NCBI GenBank assembly: GCA_019634695.1
Contig: JAHCAW010000035.1
Span: forward strand, 1 to 43,961
Reading direction: 5' to 3'
DNA from: Candidatus Sumerlaeia bacterium
Lineage (GTDB): Bacteria; Sumerlaeota; Sumerlaeia; SLMS01; JAHLLQ01
Length of the DNA: 43,961 bases
Under the pieces are notes generated by a model, which made no database searches, was not told the origin of the DNA, and worked only from the letters and a program-made list of their open reading frames with translations. Below are positions 9,198-18,183 of the stretch, one piece after another. Position 1 is the first letter of the stretch, and the number at the start of each line of letters is the position of its first letter. The position numbers and the translations under genes are program-made.

Positions 9198-11770
9198 GGG
9201 CGGCGCACCCCTTGGATCTCCATCTCGACGCGGGTCAGTTCGGTTGCCGCGCTGCTGCCCATCGCGCCGCGCGGGGCATCCTCGGGACGCACGGAGTTGA
9301 GTACTACCCAGCCGCGTCCGGTCACGGGAGTGGCCAGCCCACCCCGGACTGTGTTAGGCAACGGCATGGCGGGCGTCAGGCGGAACAGCGTGGCGCTGTT
9401 GTTGTCGTAGATCGCCGGTGTGAAGACCTGATCCGTCTGCGTCTCACGGCGCACGATGTGGGAAACGACGACCGTCGGCTCGATGTCGGGTGACTCGAAC
9501 GGCAGGCGGAAGGTCAGCACACCCTTGCCCTGCCGCATCTCGATGCGGGGCTCGGTGCCGCGCTCGGGGATCGTCAGGCGCGCCGGGTCCGAATCGTAAT
9601 CCTGCAACTCGATCTGCACGAGTTGCGGCGGAACCACGAAGGGCCCGGGCGGCGGCACGGGATTGAGCTGCACCATCACGACGAGCGACCGCGTGCCGAA
9701 GTCCCGGTCCAGATCCGTCGCGACCGTGATGTCCGGACTCTCCGCAAGGCCCACGAAATACAGCCGCCCCTTGAGTGGCGCGATCAGGTTCGTCAGGAAC
9801 TGCGGCTCGAAAAGTCCCCCGAGCACGACTCCCGCATTCTCCTGGTTGAAGGCCGAATCGGTCTCCGATTCGGTGTCCTCGGCGTTTATGAAGTCGAAAG
9901 TGCTCGCACGGACGGTCTTCCACCGGGTTTGGCTGCGCGAGGACTGGGCGAGGTAGAAGGGCCGCACGGTCTCCTGTTGGGTCAGGCGCAGGCTGTACCC
10001 GGACGGCATGGGTTCCAACGGCAGCCCACGATCGCCGATCACGAGCATCGTGTGGTAGAAGTCCAGCCCGGTCTCGTTGCGCAACTCGCCCTCGAACCAG
10101 AAGGTGGAGTCGCGCGCATCGGCCCGGTAGCGCAGCGTCGATTGCACCGCACCGGCGAGCCGCAACGGCCCACGCTGCTCCATGATCGTCGAGTCGAACG
10201 TGCGCAACGGCCAGTGCTGCACGGAGACCGACTCGGTCTCCGACCGCATCACCGGATTCGCCGACGCGAAGCCCAGCGCCGTGCCGGTCGACAAGTCCAG
10301 AAAGAAGCCCTCGAAGAGCCCCTCGATCTTGTACCAGCGGTCACTGTCGGCCACCGTCTGCCGCGGCGCCTGCGGTTCGCCCCGGAAGTCGCCTGACCGG
10401 CGCGTGAACAACGAGACGTAGCTGCGTTGCTCGAAGTCGCGCTGGCCCTCGAAGCCATGCAGGATCGCCACCTCCCGCGCGATCGACTCGCCCCCCTTTG
10501 TCCACGAGCCGATCGTGTAGATCAGCGACGAGAAGAAGAACACGATGATCGGCACGGTCAGCCATGCCCAATGGACCAGATTCCGGCGGCCGAGCAGATA
10601 GAAGTTCAACGGCCCCACCGCGGCCGTGTAGATGATGCACAGCAGAATAATCAGCACCGGATTCGGCGGGCGCGCCGTCGAACTCTTCACTGTCTTAATG
10701 CGGTCCCTCATTTGGTGCAGGCCGTACTGTGCCCCGACCATGTTGGGCACGGGCATCACGGCCTGCCAGTAGGGGAGAATCGCTTGGCGGAACTCGGCGG
10801 GCATCGCCTCGAAGTCCACCGCGGCGAACAGAATCTGGCCGCGGCCCTGGCGCCGGCGCACGATCAGCGGCACCGAATCGCCGGCTTCGAAGAGGACCTC
10901 GCTGCCCGGCTTCAGGCTCGCCTTGCTGACCAGGAACCCCTGCGCGGCGGCAAGGTCCGCACCCTCGGGCACGCGCTCGATTCGGTCACCGGTCCAGCGG
11001 AACTGATCGCTGCTCGACACATAGACGGGGAACAGGTCGGAGTCGGTCGCCGCCGAGTACGTGTTGGACTGGGCTCCGCCGAGGAAGACCAGCGTCCCGC
11101 CCATCGTGACCCAGTCCTCGAGGGCCTGGGCCCTGCGACCCGTCAGGCCGGCCTCGGGCCAATTGGGGAACACCAGAACGTCGGCCGGATCGTACGCGGC
11201 CCAAAACTCGGGCAAATTCCGCTGCGGCATCGTCGCGCGGGCCACCGGGTTGATGTCCACCGACCGCGCCTGGGGCAGCACGATCCGGCGCATCTCCTCC
11301 GAGACCGTCACGACCAGCACCTGCTTCTTGCCCAGCGGCTGAATCTCGATCGGGTGAACGGAGAGCAGCCGTCCGCTGCGCGCGCGCACCTCCAGCATCG
11401 GGCGCGAGCCCCCAAGCTCCTCGGGGAACCGCGCATACAGGATGAAGCGCTGCGTCGAGAAGGCCGGGACCTCGACGTCGCGAATGAACTCGTACGCGTT
11501 GTGGCGGCTCCGGGCGGCCGAGGACTTGACGATCAACTGCCCGGCGAAGTCGAGAGAGCGGTCCCCCACGCGCCCGTCGCCGGGCTTGTTCTCGATCGAC
11601 ACGATCACCGGGTACCACGCCCCCGGGCGATAGTAGCCGCCGAATTCGTTCGCCACCCGGATCGACAGATCGTCGGCCGCGGCAGGCCCTGCGGCCAGCA
11701 GGCTCAGGATCAGCAACAGCACGGAGACGAATCGGGCGGACAGGGGCAGGGGGTGAAACGGATGCGGCAT
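9194..11770 (-). CDS. Large membrane-anchored periplasmic protein with amidotransferase-like fold (unknown function)
   Basis: The 858-aa product has a signal peptide (LPLSARFVSVLLLILSLLAAG, cleavage near AAA-DD). About residues 150-300 resemble the non-catalytic class I glutamine-amidotransferase-like domains of bacterial membrane proteins (KKQVLVVTVSEEMRR, ADVLVFPNWPEAGL, LEDWVTMGGTLVFLGG). I see no catalytic Cys-His-Glu set. Two membrane helices lie at about 372-393 (VLIILLCIIYTAAVGPL) and 398-423 (WLTVPIIVFFFSSLIYTIG), followed by a ~430-residue beta-rich domain. The ATG at 11770 has GGGAG five bases upstream; the ATG at 11833 is less likely. The gene overlaps the start of the 186-aa gene and follows the ComEA-like gene by 70 bases. 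Confidence 0.75.
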   Translation of the reverse strand: MPHPFHPLPLSARFVSVLLLILSLLAAGPAAADDLSIRVANEFGGYYRPGAWYPVIVSIENKPGDGRVGDRSLDFAGQLIVKSSAARSRHNAYEFIRDVEVPAFSTQRFILYARFPEELGGSRPMLEVRARSGRLLSVHPIEIQPLGKKQVLVVTVSEEMRRIVLPQARSVDINPVARATMPQRNLPEFWAAYDPADVLVFPNWPEAGLTGRRAQALEDWVTMGGTLVFLGGAQSNTYSAATDSDLFPVYVSSSDQFRWTGDRIERVPEGADLAAAQGFLVSKASLKPGSEVLFEAGDSVPLIVRRRQGRGQILFAAVDFEAMPAEFRQAILPYWQAVMPVPNMVGAQYGLHQMRDRIKTVKSSTARPPNPVLIILLCIIYTAAVGPLNFYLLGRRNLVHWAWLTVPIIVFFFSSLIYTIGSWTKGGESIAREVAILHGFEGQRDFEQRSYVSLFTRRSGDFRGEPQAPRQTVADSDRWYKIEGLFEGFFLDLSTGTALGFASANPVMRSETESVSVQHWPLRTFDSTIMEQRGPLRLAGAVQSTLRYRADARDSTFWFEGELRNETGLDFYHTMLVIGDRGLPLEPMPSGYSLRLTQQETVRPFYLAQSSRSQTRWKTVRASTFDFINAEDTESETDSAFNQENAGVVLGGLFEPQFLTNLIAPLKGRLYFVGLAESPDITVATDLDRDFGTRSLVVMVQLNPVPPPGPFVVPPQLVQIELQDYDSDPARLTIPERGTEPRIEMRQGKGVLTFRLPFESPDIEPTVVVSHIVRRETQTDQVFTPAIYDNNSATLFRLTPAMPLPNTVRGGLATPVTGRGWVVLNSVRPEDAPRGAMGSSAATELTRVEMEIQGVRRP

Positions 11771-11840
11771 GGGGTCTCCCATCGGGTTGCAGGACCGCGC
11801 GGGTGTCTGGCACAGACTGGACCGGATGTCCATACGCGAC

Positions 11841-12503
11841 TCAGCGGACTGCTATTCGGTGGCGATTGCGTTCGATGATTCGAGGGCCGATTCCTGAGAC
11901 ACGCGTCAGGTCCTCCGCGTTCCGAAACGGCCCGCGCCGAATGCGATCCTCAATGATGCGCGCGGCCAGCGCCGGCCCGACCCCGTCCAATTCGGCGAGT
12001 TCCTCGGCGGTGGCGCTGTTGATGTTGATGAGCTGCGGCAGGGTTGGAGTGGCCTGGGGCGCCGGCGTAAGCGCCTGTACGGCGGCGACCGGCTCGGCCT
12101 CCGGCGGCGCCTCCACCGTGATGTAGGGCAGCAGGTTCTGGAGCGTCTTCGTCCCGATTCCGGCAATCCGCAGCAAGTCCTCGGGCCGTCGGAAGGGGCC
12201 ATCGGTCTCGCGCGAGCGCACGATGGCCTCGGCACGCGTCGGGCCAATTCCCGGCAGCGTATCGAGCAACTCCACCCCCGCGCGGTTCACATCCACGCGT
12301 CCCTCGACCAGCCCCTCGATCAGCGCCGGTGGGTCTTCCGCTCGGGCCGTCAACTCGCCCGGCGCATGGTGCAGCACAGGCCCGGAAAGCACCGCGGTCC
12401 TGGAAGTCTCCTGCCGGCGCGAGTGCACCGTCGCCCCGACGACGACCATCGCCACGATCAGCAGGCCGAAGCGGAGTTCGGTACGCGTCAGGCCACGAAA
12501 CAT
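11841..12503 (-). CDS. ComEA-like helix-hairpin-helix DNA-binding protein, membrane-anchored
   Basis: The 220-aa protein has an N-terminal membrane segment (FGLLIVAMVVVGATV, about 12-26) and then two tandem double-HhH modules. The first, at about 70-130, reads VDVNRAGVELLDTLPGIGPTRA...LLRIAGIGTKTLQNL. The second, at about 157-218, reads ININSATAEELAELDGVGPALA...LTRVSGIGPRI. ComEA proteins have one such module and bind incoming DNA during competence; two modules behind an anchor is a variant. No comEC or pilus gene is nearby, so a role in uptake is inference. A GAGGTG lies just before the ATG. The gap to the upstream pseudokinase gene is 28 bases, so they are likely co-transcribed. Confidence 0.85.
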   Translation of the reverse strand: MFRGLTRTELRFGLLIVAMVVVGATVHSRRQETSRTAVLSGPVLHHAPGELTARAEDPPALIEGLVEGRVDVNRAGVELLDTLPGIGPTRAEAIVRSRETDGPFRRPEDLLRIAGIGTKTLQNLLPYITVEAPPEAEPVAAVQALTPAPQATPTLPQLININSATAEELAELDGVGPALAARIIEDRIRRGPFRNAEDLTRVSGIGPRIIERNRHRIAVR

Positions 12504-12531
12504 TGCACCTCATCCACGGGACGGAACCTTG

Positions 12532-14298
12532 TCACCGGGCCGTCGGCATCGTCTTGTCGAGAATCTCGAGCAGAACCCGGTGCAGGGGAGAAAGCGACGA
12601 GAAGCCCCCGCTGCGCGCGCGCTCGACCACCTCGAGCAGCTCGTCCATCGGATCGGACGCGCCCTCAGCCCGCGAGGGCGGTGTGAAGGTCACACAGGCC
12701 AGCACCGTTTCGATGACGTCGGCAAACTGGACGATGTCGGACTGGAGTTCGGAGGTCGGAATGATGCGCGAGACTCCCGTCGGCGCCGTCGAGTCCTCCG
12801 AGCGGATTCGGTGCACGGGAAAGGGCTTGAGGGCGAAGTCGACGAGCTTGACCAGGTTGTCGTGGCCAACCATCACGTTTTCGGGGCGCAGGTCGCCATG
12901 CATGATGCCGTGCTTGTGAGCGGCATCGAGTCCGGCCGAAATCTGCAGGAGCATCCGCAGCGCCAGCGGCAGCCCCAACTGGTCCAGCCGTCCCAGCAGC
13001 GCCATCAGGTTGCCGCCGCTGTGGAACTCGGTCACGATGCGCACGACGGGACCGAAGCGGTCCGCGAAGGTCACCTTGCTCACGTTCGGATGATTGACGG
13101 CTGCCAGTGCACGAATGCGCGCCCGGATCAACTCGTAGTCCCGCTCGCTTGACGAGATGCGCGAAAGGCGTACGGCCACCGGATAGTCCAGCAGCCGGTC
13201 GATTCCCTCGAACACCACGGAAGTCGGGCGCTCGCCGACAAGGCGCACCAACTCCAGGCGCGCCGACGTCGAAGCAAGCGAACGCACGGACACCGGTACC
13301 TCGGTGTCGCACCCCCCCAGAGCCAGATGCCCCACGATGACCTCGTGCGGCTCCAACTGCCTGTCGACTTCATGGCGATGGTGCTGCGTTGCAAGGCCTT
13401 GTGCATTCAGATCGGGAAGGGCGACGGCGTCTTCCGAAAGCGCCGCCGAAAGGAAACTCTTCTGCACATCCGCAGGTGTCGAAATGGTGGGGAGCTGCGC
13501 CAGATGTGCCAGCTTCGTCAGATACACCGCACGGGTCGCGGCGTCGCCGATCGCGCTGTTCATCAGGTAGGCACCATCGCACAACTCGAGTGCCAACTCG
13601 AATTCGCCCACGGCCTGAAAGCAGCAACTCAGCGCATGCAGGAAGCCGGCAGTTGCCTTGAAGCCACCGGGCAGATCGTCCTGCCGAATGGCCTCGAGCA
13701 ACTCGCGGGCTGCCTCAACCCTGCCCAGATCCAGCAGGGACTGGATGAGGAGTAGACGCAACGACTCGTCGAGCGGCTCCTCCACCAGCGCGCGTCGCAG
13801 CAACTCGACAGCGTTCTCGGTGTCCCCGAGCGCCAGTTCCAGTTCGGCCACCTGGCGGGCCTCGCCCTGACGACGCAGGACCCGCCGCGCGGACACCAAA
13901 TCCGCCCGACGACGATAGAGTTCGGCGGCCCGGGACCAGTCACCCCGCGTCTCGGCTTCCAGCGCCTGCTCCCGTGGCGGAATGCCAGTTGAACGCGGCG
14001 TCTCCTCCGCGGGGGTCGTGGAAGCCAACGGCATCGTTTCCTCGTCGGCACGAAGGGGCGGCTTTGTGGGTGTCGAAGCATGCGTGCTCGGCTGCTCGGC
14101 GAGTGTCGGGACCACCGCGACCGTCGAGTCGCTCGCCGCCCGTCGGCGGTTACGGTCTCGCACCAACACGACGATGGCCGACCCGAGACTCAGGATGGCC
14201 ACGGCCACCAGAATCAGGGAGACCTCAATGCCCATGGCCGCCCCCGCGAGCAGAGACGGGAAGCAGGCAATCAGCTCTTGGGGACCGCCGACTGGCAT
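12532..14298 (-). CDS. Membrane-anchored TPR protein with degenerate protein-kinase (pseudokinase-like) domain
   Basis: The 588-aa protein has an N-terminal membrane helix (VSLILVAVAILSLGSAIVVLV), a Thr/Pro-rich linker, TPR-like helices at about 110-290 (WSRAAELYRRRADL, NAVELLRRALVEEPLDESL), and a kinase-like region at about 345-540. The glycine loop is lost (VGERPTSVVFEG). The ATP lysine of VAVK is Arg (R377 in VAVRLS), HRDLKPEN is HGDLRPEN (467-474), DFG is DFA (487-489), and no APE motif follows. Asp469, Asn474 and Asp487 remain. This suggests weak or no phosphotransfer and a binding role. The C-lobe is short. The ATG at 14235 (MGIEVSL, 567 aa) is an equally good start. It heads the minus-strand run to gatB. 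Confidence 0.82.
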   Translation of the reverse strand: MPVGGPQELIACFPSLLAGAAMGIEVSLILVAVAILSLGSAIVVLVRDRNRRRAASDSTVAVVPTLAEQPSTHASTPTKPPLRADEETMPLASTTPAEETPRSTGIPPREQALEAETRGDWSRAAELYRRRADLVSARRVLRRQGEARQVAELELALGDTENAVELLRRALVEEPLDESLRLLLIQSLLDLGRVEAARELLEAIRQDDLPGGFKATAGFLHALSCCFQAVGEFELALELCDGAYLMNSAIGDAATRAVYLTKLAHLAQLPTISTPADVQKSFLSAALSEDAVALPDLNAQGLATQHHRHEVDRQLEPHEVIVGHLALGGCDTEVPVSVRSLASTSARLELVRLVGERPTSVVFEGIDRLLDYPVAVRLSRISSSERDYELIRARIRALAAVNHPNVSKVTFADRFGPVVRIVTEFHSGGNLMALLGRLDQLGLPLALRMLLQISAGLDAAHKHGIMHGDLRPENVMVGHDNLVKLVDFALKPFPVHRIRSEDSTAPTGVSRIIPTSELQSDIVQFADVIETVLACVTFTPPSRAEGASDPMDELLEVVERARSGGFSSLSPLHRVLLEILDKTMPTAR

Positions 14299-14523
14299 CG
14301 TGCTTCCCGCTGTCTCCTGTCTTGCCCGGGTATGCCGGGGCGGTATAGGGTCAGGCCAATTCGCAGTCCATGGACACGCGTGGCAATGTGCCGTCTTTCT
14401 TCGACAAAAGGCCCTCGAAGTCCAACAGTGTCAAGCCGTCAATCGCCCGACGCCGTTGGACTTGCGGTGCCCGGTTGCCGCCGTGCGAACCCGTTCCCAG
14501 CCCGTCGTCCGTCACGGCATCTC

Positions 14524-15867
14524 ATGCCAACAATCAAATGGAGGCACGGCGGGGCAACGAGCAAGCGCAATTCCGAACCCCTGAGATTTCTTGCGCGCCT
14601 GATCCCGCTGGTTTGCCTGATCGCCGTCACCGCCTGCGCCACAGCCCCCCGGGCAGCCTCCCCAAAGACGCCTCCGGATCGCACGGTCGCCCGACTGCAG
14701 GACGATCTCCAAGCGCACATCAAGCAGCACGGCCTCGACGGGGCGGTCCTGACGATCCTTCTGATGCCGGACCGCACGCTGCGCCTGCACGCGGTTGCTC
14801 CCGGGCGTAGCGTTCCACCCTCCTTCCGCCTCGCTTCGATCTCCAAGGTGATCACCGCCCTGACGCTTCTGGCACTCGACGACGCGGAGGTCCTTTCCCT
14901 CGACGACCCGATCGCCAAGTGGCTGCCGGAGTTGGAGGAGGCTCGAGTGCCGAGCTATCCACCACCGACGATCCGGCACCTGCTCGAGCACACCTCCGGC
15001 CTCGTTCGGGGACCCGGTCAACCCGCAGCCGGATGGCGCGCTGTCACTCCGCCGGGCATGCGCTACCTGTACTCCAACGAAGGCTATGATCTACTGGCCC
15101 GCGTCGTCGAGGTGGCCACCGGCCAGTCCTTCGCCGACTGCGCACGCCAACGGGTGCTGGAGCCTCTTGGTCTGGCAGCGACCACACCGTGCGAGACGCC
15201 GGACCCGGGACTCGGGATCGGCGCGGGAGGCTGGTGTTCGACCGACGAGGACATCGCCCGCCTCGCCCGCGCGCTGCTGGATCCGAGCGCCGCGTCGAAC
15301 CGGCTGCTCGCCGCGGCCGAGTCCTCCGTACACCCGCCCTGCTTCACGGTCGGCCGCGACCGCCGGGGGCGCCCGATCTGGCTGCGCCAGGCGGGGTCGG
15401 CACCGGGGGCCGGGGGAGAGTTGGTCCTCTTCCCGCGCGAGGGAATCGCGGTGGTTCTACTCACCGACCGACGCTATCTGCCGCCCTTCTTCGATGCGGT
15501 CTGGCGCAGTCTCTTCCGGCGGCTCGACCTACCTCGAAGTGCGTTTCGCGTTCGCGAGACAAGCGCTTTGCCTTCAGTCTTGTGCGCAGGCTCGTATGAG
15601 TCCGAGGCGGGGCTATTGGTTGTCCGTGCAACGGGCGATGGACTGCAGTTGGTCATCGCCGACGGCCCGCCGCGCGCGCTCAAGTTGCTCGAGGGTTCCC
15701 GCTACGCCATCGCGGAACATGACGAGGACATCGAGGTCCTGGCCGCGCTGGCACGGGCCCATGCGGCGTCCATCGTCGAGTTCATCCTGCACGAGGGCCG
15801 TGCTGAGGGTTGCCTGTTCGAGGAACGCTTTCACCGGCGCGTCACGCCGCCGGCACCAACCCGATGA
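14524..15867 (+). CDS. Serine beta-lactamase-family hydrolase, lipoprotein
   Basis: The 447-aa product has a lipoprotein signal (LARLIPLVCLIAVTAC, lipobox VTAC), so it is probably tethered to the membrane. The class C / DD-peptidase fold shows the nucleophile motif S105-I-S-K108, LLEHTSGL, and the Y183-S-N185 motif. The usual HxG of the third motif is replaced by the QAG of RQAGSAPGAGG before the strand ELVLFPREGIAVVLLTD. The C-terminal ~110 residues form a separate domain (LCAGSYESEAGLLVVRATGDGLQLVI), as in many family esterases and peptidases. The substrate cannot be told. The ATG at 14524 is used; the frame extends further upstream without coding character. The last 26 bases overlap hisH, which is convergent. 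Confidence 0.85.
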   Translation: MPTIKWRHGGATSKRNSEPLRFLARLIPLVCLIAVTACATAPRAASPKTPPDRTVARLQDDLQAHIKQHGLDGAVLTILLMPDRTLRLHAVAPGRSVPPSFRLASISKVITALTLLALDDAEVLSLDDPIAKWLPELEEARVPSYPPPTIRHLLEHTSGLVRGPGQPAAGWRAVTPPGMRYLYSNEGYDLLARVVEVATGQSFADCARQRVLEPLGLAATTPCETPDPGLGIGAGGWCSTDEDIARLARALLDPSAASNRLLAAAESSVHPPCFTVGRDRRGRPIWLRQAGSAPGAGGELVLFPREGIAVVLLTDRRYLPPFFDAVWRSLFRRLDLPRSAFRVRETSALPSVLCAGSYESEAGLLVVRATGDGLQLVIADGPPRALKLLEGSRYAIAEHDEDIEVLAALARAHAASIVEFILHEGRAEGCLFEERFHRRVTPPAPTR

Positions 15868-16495
15868 AATTGCCCAGCATCCGCAGGCCCACCGCCTGAC
15901 TCTTCTCGGGGTGGAACTGGGTCGCGTGCAGTCGCCCGCCATGGATCGAGGCCACGATAGGACCGTCGTAGTCGACCGTGGCGGCAACAACCGCATCCCG
16001 CGCCGGCGCGACGTGGTAGCTGTGCACGAAATAGACATAAGCTTTTTCGGGCAGGCCTTCGAACAGGGCGTTGCCCTGCTGGCGCATCTCGAGCGCGTTC
16101 CAGCCCATGTGCGGCACCTTGCGGCCCGGACGCACGAGACGTGGGCACGAACCGGCCACGACCCCCAACCCCCGCACGCCGGGGTCTTCCTCGCCATCGG
16201 GCACCAGAACCTGCATCCCAAGGCAAATCCCAAGGAAAGGCCGGCCGCCGTCGAGCGCCTCGGCCGCACGCGCACGCACCACCTCGCGAATGCCCCGCGC
16301 CTCCAGCTCCCGCATCGCGTCCCCGAAGGCCCCCACGCCGGGCAACACCACGCCCGGGGCGGCCTCGAGCACGGAGGCCTCGGACGTCACCTCGACGCGG
16401 GCCCCCAGGCTCTCGAACGCATTGCGCACGCTGTGCAGGTTCCCCATCCCGTAATCGGCAATGGCGATTCGCGGCACGCCGCCCGGCGTCGTCAT
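15842..16495 (-). CDS. hisH: Imidazole glycerol phosphate synthase, glutamine amidotransferase subunit (or paralogue)
   Basis: HisH hydrolyses glutamine and feeds ammonia to HisF in histidine synthesis. The 217-aa class I amidotransferase has the start IAIADYGMGNLHSVRNA, the oxyanion strand VLPGVGAFGDAM, the nucleophile motif GICLGMQ with its Cys, the family segment VPHMGWNAL, YFVHSYH, and the catalytic ATQFHPEKSQ. All catalytic residues are present. No hisF, hisA or other his gene lies next to it. Instead it follows a glycosyltransferase-methyltransferase gene by 14 bases. Paralogous HisH proteins serve sugar amidination in some O-antigen loci, so the role depends on whether another hisH exists in the genome. 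The ATG at 16495 has only a weak ribosome binding site. Confidence 0.9.
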   Translation of the reverse strand: MTTPGGVPRIAIADYGMGNLHSVRNAFESLGARVEVTSEASVLEAAPGVVLPGVGAFGDAMRELEARGIREVVRARAAEALDGGRPFLGICLGMQVLVPDGEEDPGVRGLGVVAGSCPRLVRPGRKVPHMGWNALEMRQQGNALFEGLPEKAYVYFVHSYHVAPARDAVVAATVDYDGPIVASIHGGRLHATQFHPEKSQAVGLRMLGNFIGLVPAA

Positions 16496-16509
16496 GGTCG
16501 TTGCACTCG

Positions 16510-17937
16510 TCAGGAGGATTTCTCGCCGATGGCGATCAGACTGTTGGAGGAATGGAACGGGAAGCGCTCGACGAAACGGATCAGCGGCAGCAGCAGTTCG
16601 AAGACCGCCATCTGTCCCGGCGTGATCGTGCGGCGACCGAGCACCTTGCCCGACAGGCGCCAGCCGAGTCCGCCGACCCGATTGAAGCCCTTGCACTTCA
16701 CCACCTTGAAACCGGCGGCCTGCATCTTGGTGGTCAACTCGCCGCGCGTGTAGCGCCGGCAGTGGCCGAGTGCCTCGTCCACCCCGGTGAAGAGCGCCGG
16801 ATCGTGCGGCACCAGCAGGACGACACGCCCTCCGGGCGCGAGCAGATCGTGGAAGTGCCCGAGCACCTCCTCGTCCTGCTCGATGTGCTCGAGCACGTTG
16901 ACGCAGACGATCGAATCGACGGGCCGGTCCTCGATGGCTGCCCGCAGGTCGGCCCGCTTGGTCAGGTCGGCGCGGCCGATCCGGAAGTTCGCCAGGTAGC
17001 CGTAGTTCTGGGCAAGGCGATCGACGTAGAAATCGTCCAGATCCACGCAGACCAGCCGCTTGCGATCCAGCATCAACTCGGTGAGATTGCCGATGCCGCA
17101 TCCGGCCTCGAGCACCTGGTCGCCCAGATACGGGGAGAACTGCGAGAACAGCCAGCGGTTGAATCCGCGGGCGCGGCGCAGCGACTGCAGGATGACGAAG
17201 CCCTCGTGGCGGGTGTAGACGACGTCGAAGTAGCGATAACGCACCATGGCAAGGAACGCACGCACCGCATCGCGCGGGCCGATCTTCTTGCCTTCGGCGT
17301 AGGTGCGACCGCGGTACGAGATCGGGACCTCGTAGATGCGCGCGCCCCACCGGGCGAGCTTCGCCGTCAGCTCCGGCTCGAGGTCGAAGCCCTTTGAGCG
17401 GATAATCAGGTTCTTGAGAATGTCGGCCCGCACCAGCTTGTAGCAGGTCTCCATGTCCGTCAGGTTCAGGTCGTTGAGCACGTTGCTGGTCAGCGTCAGG
17501 AGCTTGTTGACCATCGTGTGCCAGAAGAACATCGCCCGGCGGTAGTTGCCGGTCAGGAAACGCGAGCCGAAGACGGCGTCGGCCACGCCTTCCTGGACGG
17601 GGACGAGCAGGCGGGCGTAGTCGCGCGGATCGTACTCGAGGTCGGCGTCCTGAATGATGGCCCAGTCGCCGGTCATGTGACGGATGGCGGTGCGGATGGC
17701 GGCACCCTTGCCGCCATTGCGCTTGTGGAGCACCAGCCGGATGTTGGGCCGGTTGGCGGCGAACTCGGTCAGAAACTCCCGGCTGCCGTCGCGCGAGCAG
17801 TCATCGACGATGACCAATTCGCGCTCGCACGGCAGGGGAGCGTCCAGCACGCTCTGGAGCAGGCGCTCGAGCGTGCGAATCTCATTGTAGACCGGAATCA
17901 GAATGCTCAGCTTGCGGATGCGGCCGGGCGAGTCCAT
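16510..17937 (-). CDS. Bifunctional GT2 glycosyltransferase / SAM-dependent methyltransferase
   Basis: Two enzymes are fused in 475 aa. Residues 1-240 are a GT-A glycosyltransferase of the dolichyl-phosphate-mannose-synthase type: LSILIPVYNE, VDDCSRDGS, the metal motif in IQDADLEYDP, and the ...KGFDLEPELTAKLAR segment. Residues ~255-475 are a class I methyltransferase, with motif I LEAGCGIGNL (E277 region), an acidic VCVDLDD strand end, and VNVLEHIEQDEEVL. This architecture occurs in bacterial surface-polysaccharide and lipid-glycan genes; acceptor and sugar are unknown. The ATG at 17937 has GAGGG 9 bases upstream. The frame remains open upstream to 19605, but that region is antisense to another gene. 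hisH follows after 14 bases. Confidence 0.9.
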   Translation of the reverse strand: MDSPGRIRKLSILIPVYNEIRTLERLLQSVLDAPLPCERELVIVDDCSRDGSREFLTEFAANRPNIRLVLHKRNGGKGAAIRTAIRHMTGDWAIIQDADLEYDPRDYARLLVPVQEGVADAVFGSRFLTGNYRRAMFFWHTMVNKLLTLTSNVLNDLNLTDMETCYKLVRADILKNLIIRSKGFDLEPELTAKLARWGARIYEVPISYRGRTYAEGKKIGPRDAVRAFLAMVRYRYFDVVYTRHEGFVILQSLRRARGFNRWLFSQFSPYLGDQVLEAGCGIGNLTELMLDRKRLVCVDLDDFYVDRLAQNYGYLANFRIGRADLTKRADLRAAIEDRPVDSIVCVNVLEHIEQDEEVLGHFHDLLAPGGRVVLLVPHDPALFTGVDEALGHCRRYTRGELTTKMQAAGFKVVKCKGFNRVGGLGWRLSGKVLGRRTITPGQMAVFELLLPLIRFVERFPFHSSNSLIAIGEKSS

Positions 17938-18183
17938 GCGCGCGGTCCCTCGGACGGGGCAGGTCCCGTGGACCGGCGGGGGAGCAGGGCCGGGCGCGAC
18001 GGGGCCCAGACTGTCCGGGCACCCCGCATCGCGAGGCAAGCGCGAGTTTCCCCGCTGCGTGCGCCGGGGGTGCTCGCCGGCCCCTCGAAAACCCCTTACC
18101 CACCAATCGGCAACCCCTGATTTTCCTTGCCGTACCGGCGAGCCGGCACCACCCTTTCCCCAGCACGAACGCCGAGGTGAGGC

